A stretch of 64,000 nucleotides of DNA from Clostridium cavendishii DSM 21758 (GCF_900141845.1 NZ_FQZB01000005.1:248001-312000), one strand, 5' to 3'; numbered from the stretch's first letter, positions 43,536 through 52,790 are shown. The notes: a model not told the origin generated them from the letters alone. Translations and numbers: made by a program.

Positions 43536-43571
43536 AATCCCCGTAGACGATATTGTTTGTTTATGGGGATT
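43536..43571 (+). terminator. Terminator before the MBL genes
   Basis: AATCCCCGTA (43536-43545) pairs with TATGGGGATT (43562-43571) with one wobble, followed by T-rich sequence. It separates the leader region from the MBL frames, or acts as a second leader terminator. Confidence 0.7.
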
Positions 43572-43603
43572 TTAATTTTTTATTAAGAAAGGTGGAGAAA
43601 TTT

Positions 43604-43648
43604 ATGGCTTTAACAAAGGTTACAGAAAAGATATATTATATGGTATAA
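43604..43648 (+). pseudogene. Truncated start of an MBL-fold gene (14 codons)
   Basis: ATG GCT TTA ... TAA encodes MALTKVTEKIYYMV and has a good ribosome-binding site (AAAGGTGGAG, 43588-43597). The peptide looks like the beginning of MBL-fold hydrolases (VTEKIYY followed normally by a Pro-Gly loop) but stops after 14 codons. The complete MBL gene at 43673 follows with its own start and a different N-terminus. It may be a remnant of a neighbouring paralogue or a short upstream reading frame with a regulatory use. Confidence 0.5.
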
Positions 43649-43672
43649 GCAATTAAGTAGGAGGATTAAAAA

Positions 43673-44401
43673 ATGAGCAAAATTGAAGTGCTAGATATAA
43701 AGTTTAAAATTGGAGAGAGAACAAACACTATTTTTCCAGTTATAATAGAAGATGAAAAAGAGATGGTTTTAATAGATTGTGGATATCCTAATTTTTTAAA
43801 TATCATTAAGGAAACTGCGATAAAGAGTAATGTTAATTTAAATAAATTAACTAAAATAATCATAACTCATCATGATTTTGATCATATGGGAGCAGTGGCA
43901 GAATTTAAGAGAGAATATCCAGATATAAAGGTGATAGCATCTAAGGAAGACGCTCCATTTATTGAAGGTAAGAAAAAATCATTGAGGTTGCAGCAAGCTG
44001 AAAGTATATATGAATTATTACCTGATGAAGAAAAGCCACAGGCAGAGATTTTTCATAAAATTCTTGAAACTGTAGAAAATTGTAAAGTTGATATTACTTT
44101 AAAGGATAGAGATATTTTAAATATTTGTGGAGGAATTGAGGTTGTAGCAACTCCTGGTCATATGCCAGGGCATATTTCTCTTTATCATAAAGAAAGCAAA
44201 TCAATGATTGTTGGGGATGCTTTAGTGGTAGAGAATGGTAAGCTAACTATTGCATTACCTCAGTATACGTTAAATATGGATGAAGCTTTGAACTCTATTA
44301 AAAAGTTTTTGGATTATGATATAAATAGGGTGATATGCTATCATGGGGGAATATATGATAAGGGTATAGAAGAAGAGATTAGAAAAATTATTTTAAAATA
44401 G
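43673..44401 (+). CDS. MBL-fold metallo-hydrolase
   Basis: The 242-residue protein is a single metallo-beta-lactamase-fold domain. THHDFDH (65-71) is the metal motif, with Asp in place of the middle His of H-x-H-x-D-H, a variant I have seen in other MBL proteins. TPGHMPGHISLYH near 160 and VGDALVV near 182 supply the other ligands, and CYHGG near 222 the last His. The substrate is unknown. AGGAGG is well placed before the ATG. It is followed by a terminator. Confidence 0.88.
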   Translation: MSKIEVLDIKFKIGERTNTIFPVIIEDEKEMVLIDCGYPNFLNIIKETAIKSNVNLNKLTKIIITHHDFDHMGAVAEFKREYPDIKVIASKEDAPFIEGKKKSLRLQQAESIYELLPDEEKPQAEIFHKILETVENCKVDITLKDRDILNICGGIEVVATPGHMPGHISLYHKESKSMIVGDALVVENGKLTIALPQYTLNMDEALNSIKKFLDYDINRVICYHGGIYDKGIEEEIRKIILK

Positions 44402-44564
44402 AGATATATAACTTAATTACAAAAAATTTATTTGAGACAGATATATTATTAGAAAAATTTATCTAGAAACACAATGCATATAGAATATTAATTTATAAAA
44501 AGGTAATAAAATTTAAATTATTATTTATGAAATTTAAAAATAGAATTAATTAATATAATAGAAA

Positions 44565-44606
44565 ATAAAGAGGATATTCTGAAATCACAGGATATTCTCT
44601 TTATTT
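44565..44606 (+). terminator. Terminator of the MBL gene
   Basis: AATAAAGAG (44565-44573) pairs with CTCTTTATT (44597-44605), with a partly paired interior. The rest of 44402-44756 holds no gene I can support. Confidence 0.65.
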
Positions 44607-44756
44607 ATTAAAAACTATTGACTAATTTAATTTGAAGTGTAATTATATAATAACTTAAAGTTATTATATTACCAAAAGTAAGTTAGATGTATTTATCAAA
44701 ATATACATGAATATTAAAAAGAACTAGATTTTAGATATAGTAAGGAGTGACATAAG

Positions 44757-45464
44757 ATGTTAAGAAAAATAGAAAGCAAAAATATGGGTAGTAGCAATCT
44801 TGGATGGTTGAAAAGTAAATTTCACTTTTCCTTTGCAGATTATTATAATCCACATAATATAAACTTTGGAGTTTTAAGAGTTATAAATGATGATTTAATT
44901 CAAGCTAATACTGGGTTTGATACCCATCCCCATAAAGATATGGAGATAATATCATATGTTGTTAAGGGTGAGCTTACTCATGGGGATAGTATGGGAAATA
45001 AAAATACTATAACTAGTGGTCATGTTCAATATATGAGTGCAGGAACAGGAGTTTTTCATAGTGAGCATAACCTTGGCAAAGATATATTAAGACTTTTGCA
45101 GATATGGATTTTCCCAGATAAGCAAGGATATAAACCTAACTATGGTGATTACAGATTTAATTGGACTGATAGGCAAAACAAATGGCTTCATATGGTTTCA
45201 AGTAAAGAGGGAAATGCACCAATAAAAATAAACCAAGAACTAAATATTTATTCCTTAGAGCTTGAGAAAGGAAAGGATATTAAATTTCCAGTAAATCAAG
45301 GAAGGCAGGCCTATTTAGTTCAAATAGAAGGAAATTCATTAATTAATGGGATTGAAGTGAATGAGAGAGATGGAATGGAAATAACAGAAGAGGATATTTT
45401 AATTGAGGCAAATGAAACTTCACATATATTAGTTTTAGAAATGAATAAACAAAAATTAATATAA
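44757..45464 (+). CDS. Pirin-family protein
   Basis: The 235-residue bicupin matches bacterial pirins (YhhW-like). The first cupin has the metal ligands in FDTHPHKDMEIISYVVKGELTH (His, His, then His) and VFHSEHN near 99-105 (His/Glu). The N-terminal GWLKSKFHFSFADYY string is typical. Some bacterial pirins have quercetin 2,3-dioxygenase activity; others bind enzymes. AAGGAGTG precedes the ATG. Monocistronic with a terminator. Confidence 0.9.
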   Translation: MLRKIESKNMGSSNLGWLKSKFHFSFADYYNPHNINFGVLRVINDDLIQANTGFDTHPHKDMEIISYVVKGELTHGDSMGNKNTITSGHVQYMSAGTGVFHSEHNLGKDILRLLQIWIFPDKQGYKPNYGDYRFNWTDRQNKWLHMVSSKEGNAPIKINQELNIYSLELEKGKDIKFPVNQGRQAYLVQIEGNSLINGIEVNERDGMEITEEDILIEANETSHILVLEMNKQKLI

Positions 45465-45494
45465 AAAATTAATAAGATTGTATACAATTAACTA

Positions 45495-45531
45495 AAAAAT
45501 CACAGAAGATACATAATCATCTGTGATTTTT
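45495..45531 (+). terminator. Terminator of the pirin gene
   Basis: A 12-bp perfect stem (45495-45506 with 45520-45531) ending in a T run. Confidence 0.85.
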
Positions 45532-45712
45532 ATTTAGTTTCAGTCATTTTTATTTTAAACTTTATATTTACATTTATCTTTTTATATTATATTAAATTTT
45601 ATTAGATATTTTTATGTGTAACTATAGAATTTAAAGAGTTTTTTATCTTTTATAAAAAGGATAGATAATATAAATGTTAAAAGCTTTTAAGTGAAATAGT
45701 ATAAATATTACC

Positions 45713-45782
45713 TTGATTTATATTAAGAAAAGAGTTATACTTGTTCAGTACTTCTTAGTACTTACAAGTACTAAGAAGTACT
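45713..45782 (+). promoter_or_regulatory. Promoter with 36-bp palindromic TetR operator
   Basis: TTGATT (45713-45718) and TATACT (45736-45741) are 17 bases apart. The palindrome 45747-45782 begins at the expected transcription start: two AGTACTT blocks on the left arm mirror two on the right, with only the central three bases not symmetric. A dimer or pair of dimers bound here would block initiation of the tetR-MFS operon that begins at 45806. Confidence 0.75.
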
Positions 45783-45805
45783 AAAGAGTTTTAGGTGGTG
45801 AAATT

Positions 45806-46699
45806 ATGGATGAAAAACAAAAAAATATTATAGATGTAGGAAGGGAATGCTTTAATATAAAGGGACTTCAAGCTACCTCAATAGATGAAATAGTAAAAAA
45901 GTGCAAGATATCTAAAGCTACTTTTTATAAATACTTCTCAACAAAAGAGGATTTGGCAAATGAAATACTTTTATATTCTAATAAGAAATTTTTAAACAAT
46001 GCGAAGAAAATTGATGATGATTCTAAAATTAATAATAAAGAGAAGTTAAAAATGAAGATAATTCTTATATGGGAGTATCTACTTTATGACAGCAAGCTTA
46101 ACATAGAGATTATAGAAAAATTCTCAGAGTGTAAAGGTGAAGAGCCTATAAGTAAATTTAAAAATATAAGAAAAAACAAAATCTTAGATGAATATTATAA
46201 AAGTTTAGAAGCTGTATATGGAAAGGATATAGATAAGGTTATATGGGAACTTATATTTTTAATAGATAGTTTAGTACATGAATTTATTTTAATCATGCGT
46301 CTTAAAGATGAAAAATTTGAAGCAGATTTTGTTGGAGAATATGTTATAAGAGTCATAGATATTAATATTGAAAAATTAAAAGATAAGGAACCTATGATTA
46401 AAAAAACAGATATTTATTTTTTAGTAGATGATGTAGAGAATAAGCTTTATTCAGCTGAAAAAGCGCTTTTTTTAGAAAAGATAAAAAATTTAAAAGAAAT
46501 TATTAAAAAAGATGATAATCTTATAAATCAAAAGAAACTTATAGAAGCAGTAAACAAGTTACAAGAAGAAGCCAAAACAGAATCATATAATTCTTTAATG
46601 ATGGATGCATTACTTGCATTTTTAGAAAAAGAGAAATCATTAAAAGAGGAGGTTTCAATATTAAATAACTTAAAAAATAAACTAGGGGATGAAATTTAA
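45806..46699 (+). CDS. TetR-family regulator, long form, of the adjacent MFS pump
   Basis: The 297-residue protein has a TetR HTH at about 5-50 (GLQATSIDEIVKKCKISKATFYKYFSTKEDL). It is about 100 residues longer than usual; the extra C-terminal part (about 200-297) is Lys/Glu-rich and likely helical or coiled-coil. It probably binds the 36-bp palindrome on its own promoter and controls the MFS gene, which overlaps its stop codon by one base. The effector is unknown. Confidence 0.88.
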   Translation: MDEKQKNIIDVGRECFNIKGLQATSIDEIVKKCKISKATFYKYFSTKEDLANEILLYSNKKFLNNAKKIDDDSKINNKEKLKMKIILIWEYLLYDSKLNIEIIEKFSECKGEEPISKFKNIRKNKILDEYYKSLEAVYGKDIDKVIWELIFLIDSLVHEFILIMRLKDEKFEADFVGEYVIRVIDINIEKLKDKEPMIKKTDIYFLVDDVENKLYSAEKALFLEKIKNLKEIIKKDDNLINQKKLIEAVNKLQEEAKTESYNSLMMDALLAFLEKEKSLKEEVSILNNLKNKLGDEI

Positions 46700-48141
46700 T
46701 GAACAAAACAGGTAGTATAAGCAAAAGAGAAAGAAATTTAATTGTAATTATTATAATAGTAGGATCTTTTTTAACTTCACTTAATCAGACAGTATTAACT
46801 TCTGCATTACCTACTATAATGAAAGATTTTAATATTGATGCTAATATTGGACAGTGGTTAACTACTGTTTATTTATTGATTTTGGGAGTTATTATACCAA
46901 CTACTGCATTTTTAGTAAACAAAATCAGTACAAGAAAATTATATATTTCAGCTTTAGGACTTTTTTTATTAGGTTGTATTTTTTCTATATGTGCTAAAAA
47001 TATTAGTGTTATGATAATTTCTCGTATTATTCAAGCAATAGGGGCTGGGGTTTTAGCCCAATTGGTGCAAGTTGTTATATTAAATTTATATCCAAAGGAA
47101 AATAGAGGAAAAGCTATGGGAATATACGGCCTTACAGTTGGTTTTGCGCCCGCAGTTGGACCTACATTTTCTGGATTTATAATAGACTTTTCAGGCTGGA
47201 GAAGTCTATTTTATATGCTTGCTATTATTTCTCTTTTAGATATTATTGTAGCAATATTTGCATTAAAAAACGTGGGAGAAACAAATGATGACAACAAGTT
47301 AGATATTATATCTGTTATTTTATCTACATTAGGATTTGGTGGGATATTAATTGGTGCAAGTAATCAAGGAAGCTACGGATGGGAAAGTAGGCTTACATAT
47401 ATACCTTTAATAGTTGGAATAATGTCTATTATTTGTTTTACTTTAAGACAAATTAAGATTAAAAATCCTTTGTTAGAATTAGAAGTATTTAAAAGTAGAG
47501 ATTTTACAGTTAGCACCATATTAATTTGTATTGCTTATGCAGCTATGATGTCAGCTACAATATTACTTTCTATTTATATTCAATCACTTCGAGGATATTC
47601 AGCCGTTACTTCAGGACTTGTAATGCTTCCAGGTTCTTTTTTATTTGCCATATTAAGTCCTGTAACTGGAAGATTATTAGATAAATATGGGCCACGTGTT
47701 TTATGTATATTAGGTATGATTTCCTTTGGAGTAGGTACATTTACATTTTCCTATTTAGGCGAAAACACATCATTAATCTATGTAACAATAATGTTTTGCT
47801 TAAGGATGTTAGGGCTAGTTGCTATTTGGTCTCCACTTACAACATGGGGGATTAACTCACTTGAGAAAGAATATATTTCACATGGTATTGCGATTAATAA
47901 CACATTACGTCAGGTGTCAGGAGCTATTGGTTCTGCTATTCTTATTACTCTTATGACAAATGCAGCTAAAAGTAGTAATGTGAATTCCCATGTAGCAGCT
48001 AGTATTCATGGAATGAATGTATCTTTTAGGATAGCTGGAATTTTGATTGCAATTGGGCTTGTAGGGATTATTCTATATATAAAAGATGAAAAGGTAGAAG
48101 AAGAGTATAATATAAGTAATATTATACAAGAAGAGGCATAA
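46699..48141 (+). CDS. MFS drug:H+ antiporter, DHA2 (EmrB/QacA) type
   Basis: The 480-residue protein shows about 14 membrane helices. NQTVLTSALPTIMKDF near 29-44 is the DHA2 helix 1 signature, RIIQAIGAGVLAQLVQVVIL near 110 lies in helix 4, and GKAMGIYGLTVGFAPAVGPTFSGF near 144 is the antiporter motif C. It would export drugs or organic cations. The ATG overlaps the tetR stop (TAATG), so coupling is tight. Confidence 0.92.
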   Translation: MNKTGSISKRERNLIVIIIIVGSFLTSLNQTVLTSALPTIMKDFNIDANIGQWLTTVYLLILGVIIPTTAFLVNKISTRKLYISALGLFLLGCIFSICAKNISVMIISRIIQAIGAGVLAQLVQVVILNLYPKENRGKAMGIYGLTVGFAPAVGPTFSGFIIDFSGWRSLFYMLAIISLLDIIVAIFALKNVGETNDDNKLDIISVILSTLGFGGILIGASNQGSYGWESRLTYIPLIVGIMSIICFTLRQIKIKNPLLELEVFKSRDFTVSTILICIAYAAMMSATILLSIYIQSLRGYSAVTSGLVMLPGSFLFAILSPVTGRLLDKYGPRVLCILGMISFGVGTFTFSYLGENTSLIYVTIMFCLRMLGLVAIWSPLTTWGINSLEKEYISHGIAINNTLRQVSGAIGSAILITLMTNAAKSSNVNSHVAASIHGMNVSFRIAGILIAIGLVGIILYIKDEKVEEEYNISNIIQEEA

Positions 48142-48261
48142 AGATACCTAAAATAATATAAGTTCTGTGATTTTTATTTAAAATATTACTGTGAATGTGC
48201 TATAATAAATGAATAAAAATGAATTTAAGAGTATACACAATTATAGAAAGGGGACTTGATT

Positions 48262-48585
48262 TTGAAAATGTTCTTATTTTCTTTAATTATATTTATTGGA
48301 ATTATATTTATAATATTAGGAATTTTAATTTGGAAGAAACAAAAAATAAGCTTGTTTAATAAAAATATTAATATTGATGAAAAGAATATAATTGAATATT
48401 CTAAATCTATTGGAAAATCTTATATCATAATTGGATTATCAACTTTTATGCTAGGAGGAGAAAGTATTACTGATAACGAAATTTTAAGATGCATTTTACC
48501 TGTAATATGGATATTAGCCTTTAGTGCAAGTTTGGTTAAAGTAAACAAAACTCAGAAAAAGTATAAGGTTGGAATTTGGAGTTAA
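48262..48585 (+). CDS. DUF3784-like small membrane protein
   Basis: The 107-residue protein has an N-terminal helix (about 3-24), then a charged stretch and two further helices (about 51-67, 75-95). The pattern IILGILIWKKQK followed by an EYSKSIGKSYIIIGL region resembles DUF3784. AAAGGGGA at about 48247-48254 fits TTG 48262; ATG 48268 is possible with longer spacing. Function unknown. A terminator follows at 48652. Confidence 0.6.
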   Translation: MKMFLFSLIIFIGIIFIILGILIWKKQKISLFNKNINIDEKNIIEYSKSIGKSYIIIGLSTFMLGGESITDNEILRCILPVIWILAFSASLVKVNKTQKKYKVGIWS

Positions 48586-48651
48586 TAAGAAGTACATAAT
48601 TTCTAAAAACATGATATAATTTAGATTCTTTGTCTAAATAAGAATTAATGA

Positions 48652-48687
48652 AAAAATCACAAGTGAAGTAAACCACTTGTGATTTTT
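48652..48687 (+). terminator. Terminator of the DUF3784-like gene
   Basis: A 14-bp perfect stem (48652-48665 with 48674-48687) with an 8-base loop and T tail. Confidence 0.85.
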
Positions 48688-48880
48688 ATTGTATTGTAAA
48701 ATAAAAAATAGAAATCATGAACAAGGCGTAAAAAAGAATGCTTATTATTATTTGTAATTTTTTAGAAATACAATTGTAATATACGAAATATAATTGTAAG
48801 ACTTTTTAAGAAACTTTTATAAGTATCGTAATTTCTATCCTCTACAATAAAAGTATACCATTGGAAAGGAAGTAGAGGAC

Positions 48881-49570
48881 ATGAAAAAAGTGTTTAAAAT
48901 AATCTTATCATTAATTATAATATTTTTCGGAGCTATATATATATTAGTGAATACAGTGCTTAAAGAAAATTACAATATTTCAGATATCAAGAATAATTTA
49001 ACTAAGGAAACTATAAATAAGAAGAGTCAAGAACTATTATTAGTAAACGATCAAAATGGCTTGGGTAAGGATTATATACCAGAAGGTTTAACTATTCCTA
49101 ATATAAAATTTTCAAGTAATTCAGCTAATGAAGAAAAACACGTAGCAGGAATTATGGCAAAACCATTAGAAAAATTGGTAAAGGCAGCTAAAGATGAAGG
49201 AGTAACATTACTTGGAAATTCGGCTTATAGATCTTATAAATCTCAAGAAAAGGTTTATAATAATAGAGTAAAATCTCAGGGAAGAAAACTTGCAGATTCA
49301 TATGTGGCTAAGCCTGGTTTTAGTGAACATCAAACAGGATTATGTATTGATATTACTAATAAAGATAAATATTTTGTAGAGGGAACTAAAGAAGCGGATT
49401 GGCTTGCTAAAAATTGTTATAAATTTGGATTTATTATAAGGTATCCTAAGGGAAAGAAAACTTCAACAGGTATAGACTATGAACCTTGGCATATTAGATA
49501 TGTTGGGAAAGAGGCAGCTAAGTATATCTATGATAATAAAATTACATTGGAGGACTATTTAAATAAATAA
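48881..49570 (+). CDS. VanY-like D-Ala-D-Ala carboxypeptidase (M15B)
   Basis: The 229-residue protein has an N-terminal membrane anchor or signal (about 4-24) and an M15 domain: NSAYRSYKSQEKVYNNR near 110, KPGFSEHQTGLCIDI near 144-158 (zinc His and Asp) and YEPWHIRYVG near 204. It is a paralogue of the gene at 20503, sharing the IRYPKGK string before the last motif, with a shorter linker. No van regulatory genes are nearby, so a housekeeping wall-trimming role is more likely than vancomycin resistance. Confidence 0.92.
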   Translation: MKKVFKIILSLIIIFFGAIYILVNTVLKENYNISDIKNNLTKETINKKSQELLLVNDQNGLGKDYIPEGLTIPNIKFSSNSANEEKHVAGIMAKPLEKLVKAAKDEGVTLLGNSAYRSYKSQEKVYNNRVKSQGRKLADSYVAKPGFSEHQTGLCIDITNKDKYFVEGTKEADWLAKNCYKFGFIIRYPKGKKTSTGIDYEPWHIRYVGKEAAKYIYDNKITLEDYLNK

Positions 49571-49617
49571 TACGTAAAATAAAATTATCCTTTTAAATCT
49601 GCAAACTCTAATGATTT

Positions 49618-50034
49618 TCATTCTTTTAATGTAGAAGTAGATAAATTTAATCTATAAGTACCATACTCCATAATATTATCAAGTAATAAATTAAGTTCAT
49701 CCATGTTAGAGCATACAACTTTAAATAAATAACACCCATCTCCACTAATTCTATGTGCCTCAGTTATAATTGTATTTGTTTTTATAAATTTTACTAATTT
49801 ATCATGTTTTGTTGTTTTCATAAAAATAGTAATAAATGCAGTAATATTTTTACCCAATAAATAATTATTAGTACATATAGTGTATTGAGTTATAATACCT
49901 AAATTTTGAAGTCGTATAATTCTATTGGATACCCCTTGTGGAGTTAAGTGAACACGTTTGCCAATTTCCTTAAGTGATATCTTTGAATTAATCTTTAACA
50001 TATCTAAAATTTTTAAATCTATTTCATCAAACAT
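49618..50034 (-). CDS. Lrp/AsnC-family transcriptional regulator
   Basis: The 138-residue protein has an N-terminal winged HTH (EIDLKILDMLKINSKISLKEIGKRV, then TPQGVSNRIIRLQNLGII) and a C-terminal RAM-type ligand domain (EAHRISGDGCYLFKVVCSNMDEL near 95-117). Members sense amino acids or related small molecules. It is divergent from the isochorismatase-like gene across 125 bases, which it may regulate. Confidence 0.9.
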   Translation of the reverse strand: MFDEIDLKILDMLKINSKISLKEIGKRVHLTPQGVSNRIIRLQNLGIITQYTICTNNYLLGKNITAFITIFMKTTKHDKLVKFIKTNTIITEAHRISGDGCYLFKVVCSNMDELNLLLDNIMEYGTYRLNLSTSTLKE

Positions 50035-50159
50035 AAATTAAAAAATCCTTTCATTTTTAAATGGAAATTAATGAATTTCTTTCACATTTCAATCTTACTT
50101 TAAGATAAGATTATTATAACAAATATAATTAAATAATTAAATGTGAAGGTGGAATAAAA

Positions 50160-50705
50160 ATGAAAAAAGCATTATTGGTAATTGATGTTCAAAATGAATA
50201 TTTTACAGGTAAATTAAAAGTAACTTACCCTAATAACAGCTTTAATAATATATTGAAAGTAATGGATTATGCAAAAGATAATAATATGATTATTATACTT
50301 GTTCAGCATACAGGTCTTCATGGCGATACATTTATTAAAAATTCAGATTCATGGCATATCCATTCAAAGGTTCTTGAGAAATCTTATGATTATCTTATTG
50401 AAAAAACTAAACCAGGTAGCTTCTATGAAACTAATTTAGAAGAAATATTGAAAAAAGAGAATGTAACAGGAGTTGTTATTTCGGGATATATGAGTCAAAT
50501 GTGTTGTGATACAACGGCAAGAGAAGCTTTTCATAAAGGTTATTATGTTGAATTCTTATCAGATGCTACAGGAACTATAGATGTGAGTAATGAGATTGGT
50601 AATATAAGAAGCAAAGATCTTCATAAAGCTACTTTGATTGCTCAAAGCTTGGGATTTAGTAATGTAATAAGTAGTAAGGAATGGATTAAACGTAATAATC
50701 ATTAA
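50160..50705 (+). CDS. Isochorismatase-like cysteine hydrolase
   Basis: The 181-residue hydrolase has the catalytic triad signature: D9 in LLVIDVQNEYF, Lys in EKTKPGSFYET near 82, and Cys in VISGYMSQMCCDTTAREA near 118. Family members hydrolyse amides or vinyl ethers such as nicotinamide, N-carbamoyl compounds or isochorismate; the substrate here is unknown. GAAGGTGG precedes the ATG. Convergent with the amidohydrolase gene and divergent from the Lrp regulator. Confidence 0.88.
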   Translation: MKKALLVIDVQNEYFTGKLKVTYPNNSFNNILKVMDYAKDNNMIIILVQHTGLHGDTFIKNSDSWHIHSKVLEKSYDYLIEKTKPGSFYETNLEEILKKENVTGVVISGYMSQMCCDTTAREAFHKGYYVEFLSDATGTIDVSNEIGNIRSKDLHKATLIAQSLGFSNVISSKEWIKRNNH

Positions 50706-50734
50706 TTTGCAAAAATGTTTTTATATTAATGTAA

Positions 50735-50766
50735 GCTGTCGCATTAATGGTATTTAATGCGACAGT
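50735..50766. terminator. Terminator between the isochorismatase-like and amidohydrolase genes
   Basis: CTGTCGCATTA and TAATGCGACAG arms (50735-50746 with 50755-50766), 8-base loop, between convergent genes. Confidence 0.8.
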
Positions 50767-50787
50767 CTCATATATTTTAGACTAAAT

Positions 50788-52050
50788 TTAGAAAGTACTT
50801 TTTACAAAGGAGTTCTTTATAATAGTACCTTCTTTCATAATAATATCCATATTTCTAACAGCTATTGCACGAATATTTTCTAAAGGATTGCCATCTATAA
50901 CTAGGAGGTCAGCAAATTTTCCTTCTTCTAGAGTACCTGTAATATCTCCTACCTTAAGCATTTCAGCACCTATTTTAGTAGCAGCCATTATTGTATCCAT
51001 AGGTGAAATATTAGCTTTTTCAACAAAGGAATACATTTCACCAATAGCGGTTGTACCATATGGTGTTAGGCTTGAACAGAATGAGTCAGAGCCAATGGTT
51101 AAGCCTATTCCTTTAGCTTTAGCTTTTCTAAGGTTAGCATAAACACGATTTAATTCTTTTTCTGAAACAGTATCTCCTGGGTACTTATCATGTACTTCAG
51201 GAATATATTGTGGGGCATATGATTTAAACCATTCATTAAGGAATTGAATAGTAGGGCAGAAATAAATGTTTTTTTCTGCCATTATATCTAGACATTCATC
51301 ATTAAGAGTTTGTCCGTGAATAATCAAGTGAACACCAGCTCTAGCTGAATCAAGTGCTCCGCCATATCCTTCAGCGTGTGACCATACGGGGATATCAACC
51401 ATTTTACATTCATCAACAACAGCTTGAATTTCTTCAAAAGTATAGTGTTGGTCAAGTTTTTTATCCCATCTCCAGATACCACCACCTGTTGACCAGATTT
51501 TTATAGCATCAGGATTGTCTCTTAATCTTTTTCTAACAGCCTTACGAAGTTCCCAAGGTCCATCAACACGCTCTGCCCATGGATGTGACTCATCATTATA
51601 CCATGAAGGAAGTCTGTGGGAGTCGCCGTGTCCACAAGTACGTGCAAAACCTAAACCAGTACCAACTATACGAGGTCCCTGCATAATTCCTGCTTCAATC
51701 ATATTACGAATATGTAAACCTGAACGTGAAATCTCACCTACAGTAGTTAAGCCATGTTCAAGACATTCATGAGCTTGCTGAACTGCAACAACTGTTTTTT
51801 GAATAGGATCTTCTAAAACCCAATCGCTATCGTCATCTGTTAGGTTACCAGAGAAGTGTAAATGAGTGTCTATAAGACCAGGCATAATTGTCTTTCCTGA
51901 TATATCAACCTTTCTGTAACCATCTTCAAAATCCTTTTTAGGACCAGCATATTCAATTTTTTTGTTAATTACTAATACTAAAGAGTCTTTAACAGGCTCT
52001 CTTCCAGTACCATCGATAAGTAAACCACCTATAAAAGCAATTTTATCCAT
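50788..52050 (-). CDS. Metal-dependent amidohydrolase (imidazolonepropionase-like)
   Basis: The 420-residue protein has the amidohydrolase metal sites: IMPGLIDTHLHFSG near 55-68, VWSHAEGYGG near 220, LIIHGQTL near 238 and IGSDSFCSSL near 317. The closing ADLLVIDGNPLENI motif is typical of the branch annotated as imidazolonepropionase-like or aryldialkylphosphatase-like, often acting on dipeptides or N-acyl compounds. GGAGG precedes ATG 52050. Base usage in this gene is somewhat more GC-rich than in its neighbours, which may mean acquisition, but the evidence is light. Confidence 0.88.
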   Translation of the reverse strand: MDKIAFIGGLLIDGTGREPVKDSLVLVINKKIEYAGPKKDFEDGYRKVDISGKTIMPGLIDTHLHFSGNLTDDDSDWVLEDPIQKTVVAVQQAHECLEHGLTTVGEISRSGLHIRNMIEAGIMQGPRIVGTGLGFARTCGHGDSHRLPSWYNDESHPWAERVDGPWELRKAVRKRLRDNPDAIKIWSTGGGIWRWDKKLDQHYTFEEIQAVVDECKMVDIPVWSHAEGYGGALDSARAGVHLIIHGQTLNDECLDIMAEKNIYFCPTIQFLNEWFKSYAPQYIPEVHDKYPGDTVSEKELNRVYANLRKAKAKGIGLTIGSDSFCSSLTPYGTTAIGEMYSFVEKANISPMDTIMAATKIGAEMLKVGDITGTLEEGKFADLLVIDGNPLENIRAIAVRNMDIIMKEGTIIKNSFVKSTF

Positions 52051-52418
52051 TATAGATTCCTCCTTGATGTATTATAATTTTTTGAATTAAAATTCAATAG
52101 TAAACATTTATATACTATTATTATATAATTATTAGGAAAATTGTCAAAAGTGGTAGGCTTATGTTAGGAAAGGTTTTACAAATGATTATTTGTTTTGAAT
52201 GATATATAAATATAAATCATGATGTATTTGTTGTGGAGAAATAATTAAAATAAATTTTAAAATACAATTGACAGTATGAAATTTATGTAAGAAGTTCTGC
52301 TAATTGTAATGTTGAAATAGCTGAAATAGCTGAAAAGGTATATGATGAACTAGTTTTATTTGAAAAAAGTATTATAATCTTAAATGCAAAATAGTTATTT
52401 AAGGTAATATTAATTTGA
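52051..52418. other. Intergenic region with an unassigned 38-codon open segment
   Basis: An open stretch at 52275-52391 (YEIYVRSSANCNVEI, then EIAEKVYDELVLFEK) ends in TAG at 52392 and lacks a start codon with a ribosome-binding site. I cannot assign it; it may be another gene remnant. The upstream part should contain the minus-strand promoter of the amidohydrolase gene. Confidence 0.35.
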
Positions 52419-52673
52419 AGTACTAAAGAAGGAGAAAATTATGGAGAACAATTTAAGGAGAAAGATATTTCAGATTTTAATACAGAAGAAGGTGTATCTA
52501 AAATCTTAAATGAGATTGATTTTAAAAATATACAAGTGATAAGTGAAGAAAAAACTTTTAAATATAAAGATGAACAGGAATGGTGGGATAAGCTTTGGAC
52601 TCATAGTTTTATAAAAGTATTAGAAGCAATACCTAAAGACAAAATAGAGCAATTTAAAGTAGAAAACAAATAA
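52419..52673 (+). pseudogene. C-terminal remnant of a SAM-dependent methyltransferase
   Basis: The frame from 52419 reads EGVSKILNEIDFKNIQVISE followed by FKYKDEQEWWDKLWTHSF and KVLEAIPKDKIEQF, ending at TAA 52671. That closely matches the last 80 residues of class I (UbiE-like) methyltransferases, including the WWDKLWTHG-type motif. The SAM-binding domain is absent and there is no start codon in frame. An ATG at 52441 with an AAGGAG site is in another frame and ends after 22 codons. I read this as a broken gene. Confidence 0.7.
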
Positions 52674-52790
52674 GTATTTATTATGAGTAATATACATTTA
52701 AATACAATTTATGATATTATTATATTAATTCTAAATATAAAATTAGTAATTATATAAAACTATTGTTAGATTAATGAAATGTGTTAAATT

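Noticed and set aside
43261..43571. T-box leader
   Set aside because: Considered because of the branched-chain-rich leader and terminators, but no T-box AGGGTGGNACCGCG-like sequence or specifier-loop stem is present.
48881..49570. Vancomycin-resistance gene vanY in a van cluster
   Set aside because: No vanH/A/X or VanRS genes are nearby and a paralogue exists at 20503, so a general wall peptidase is the better reading.
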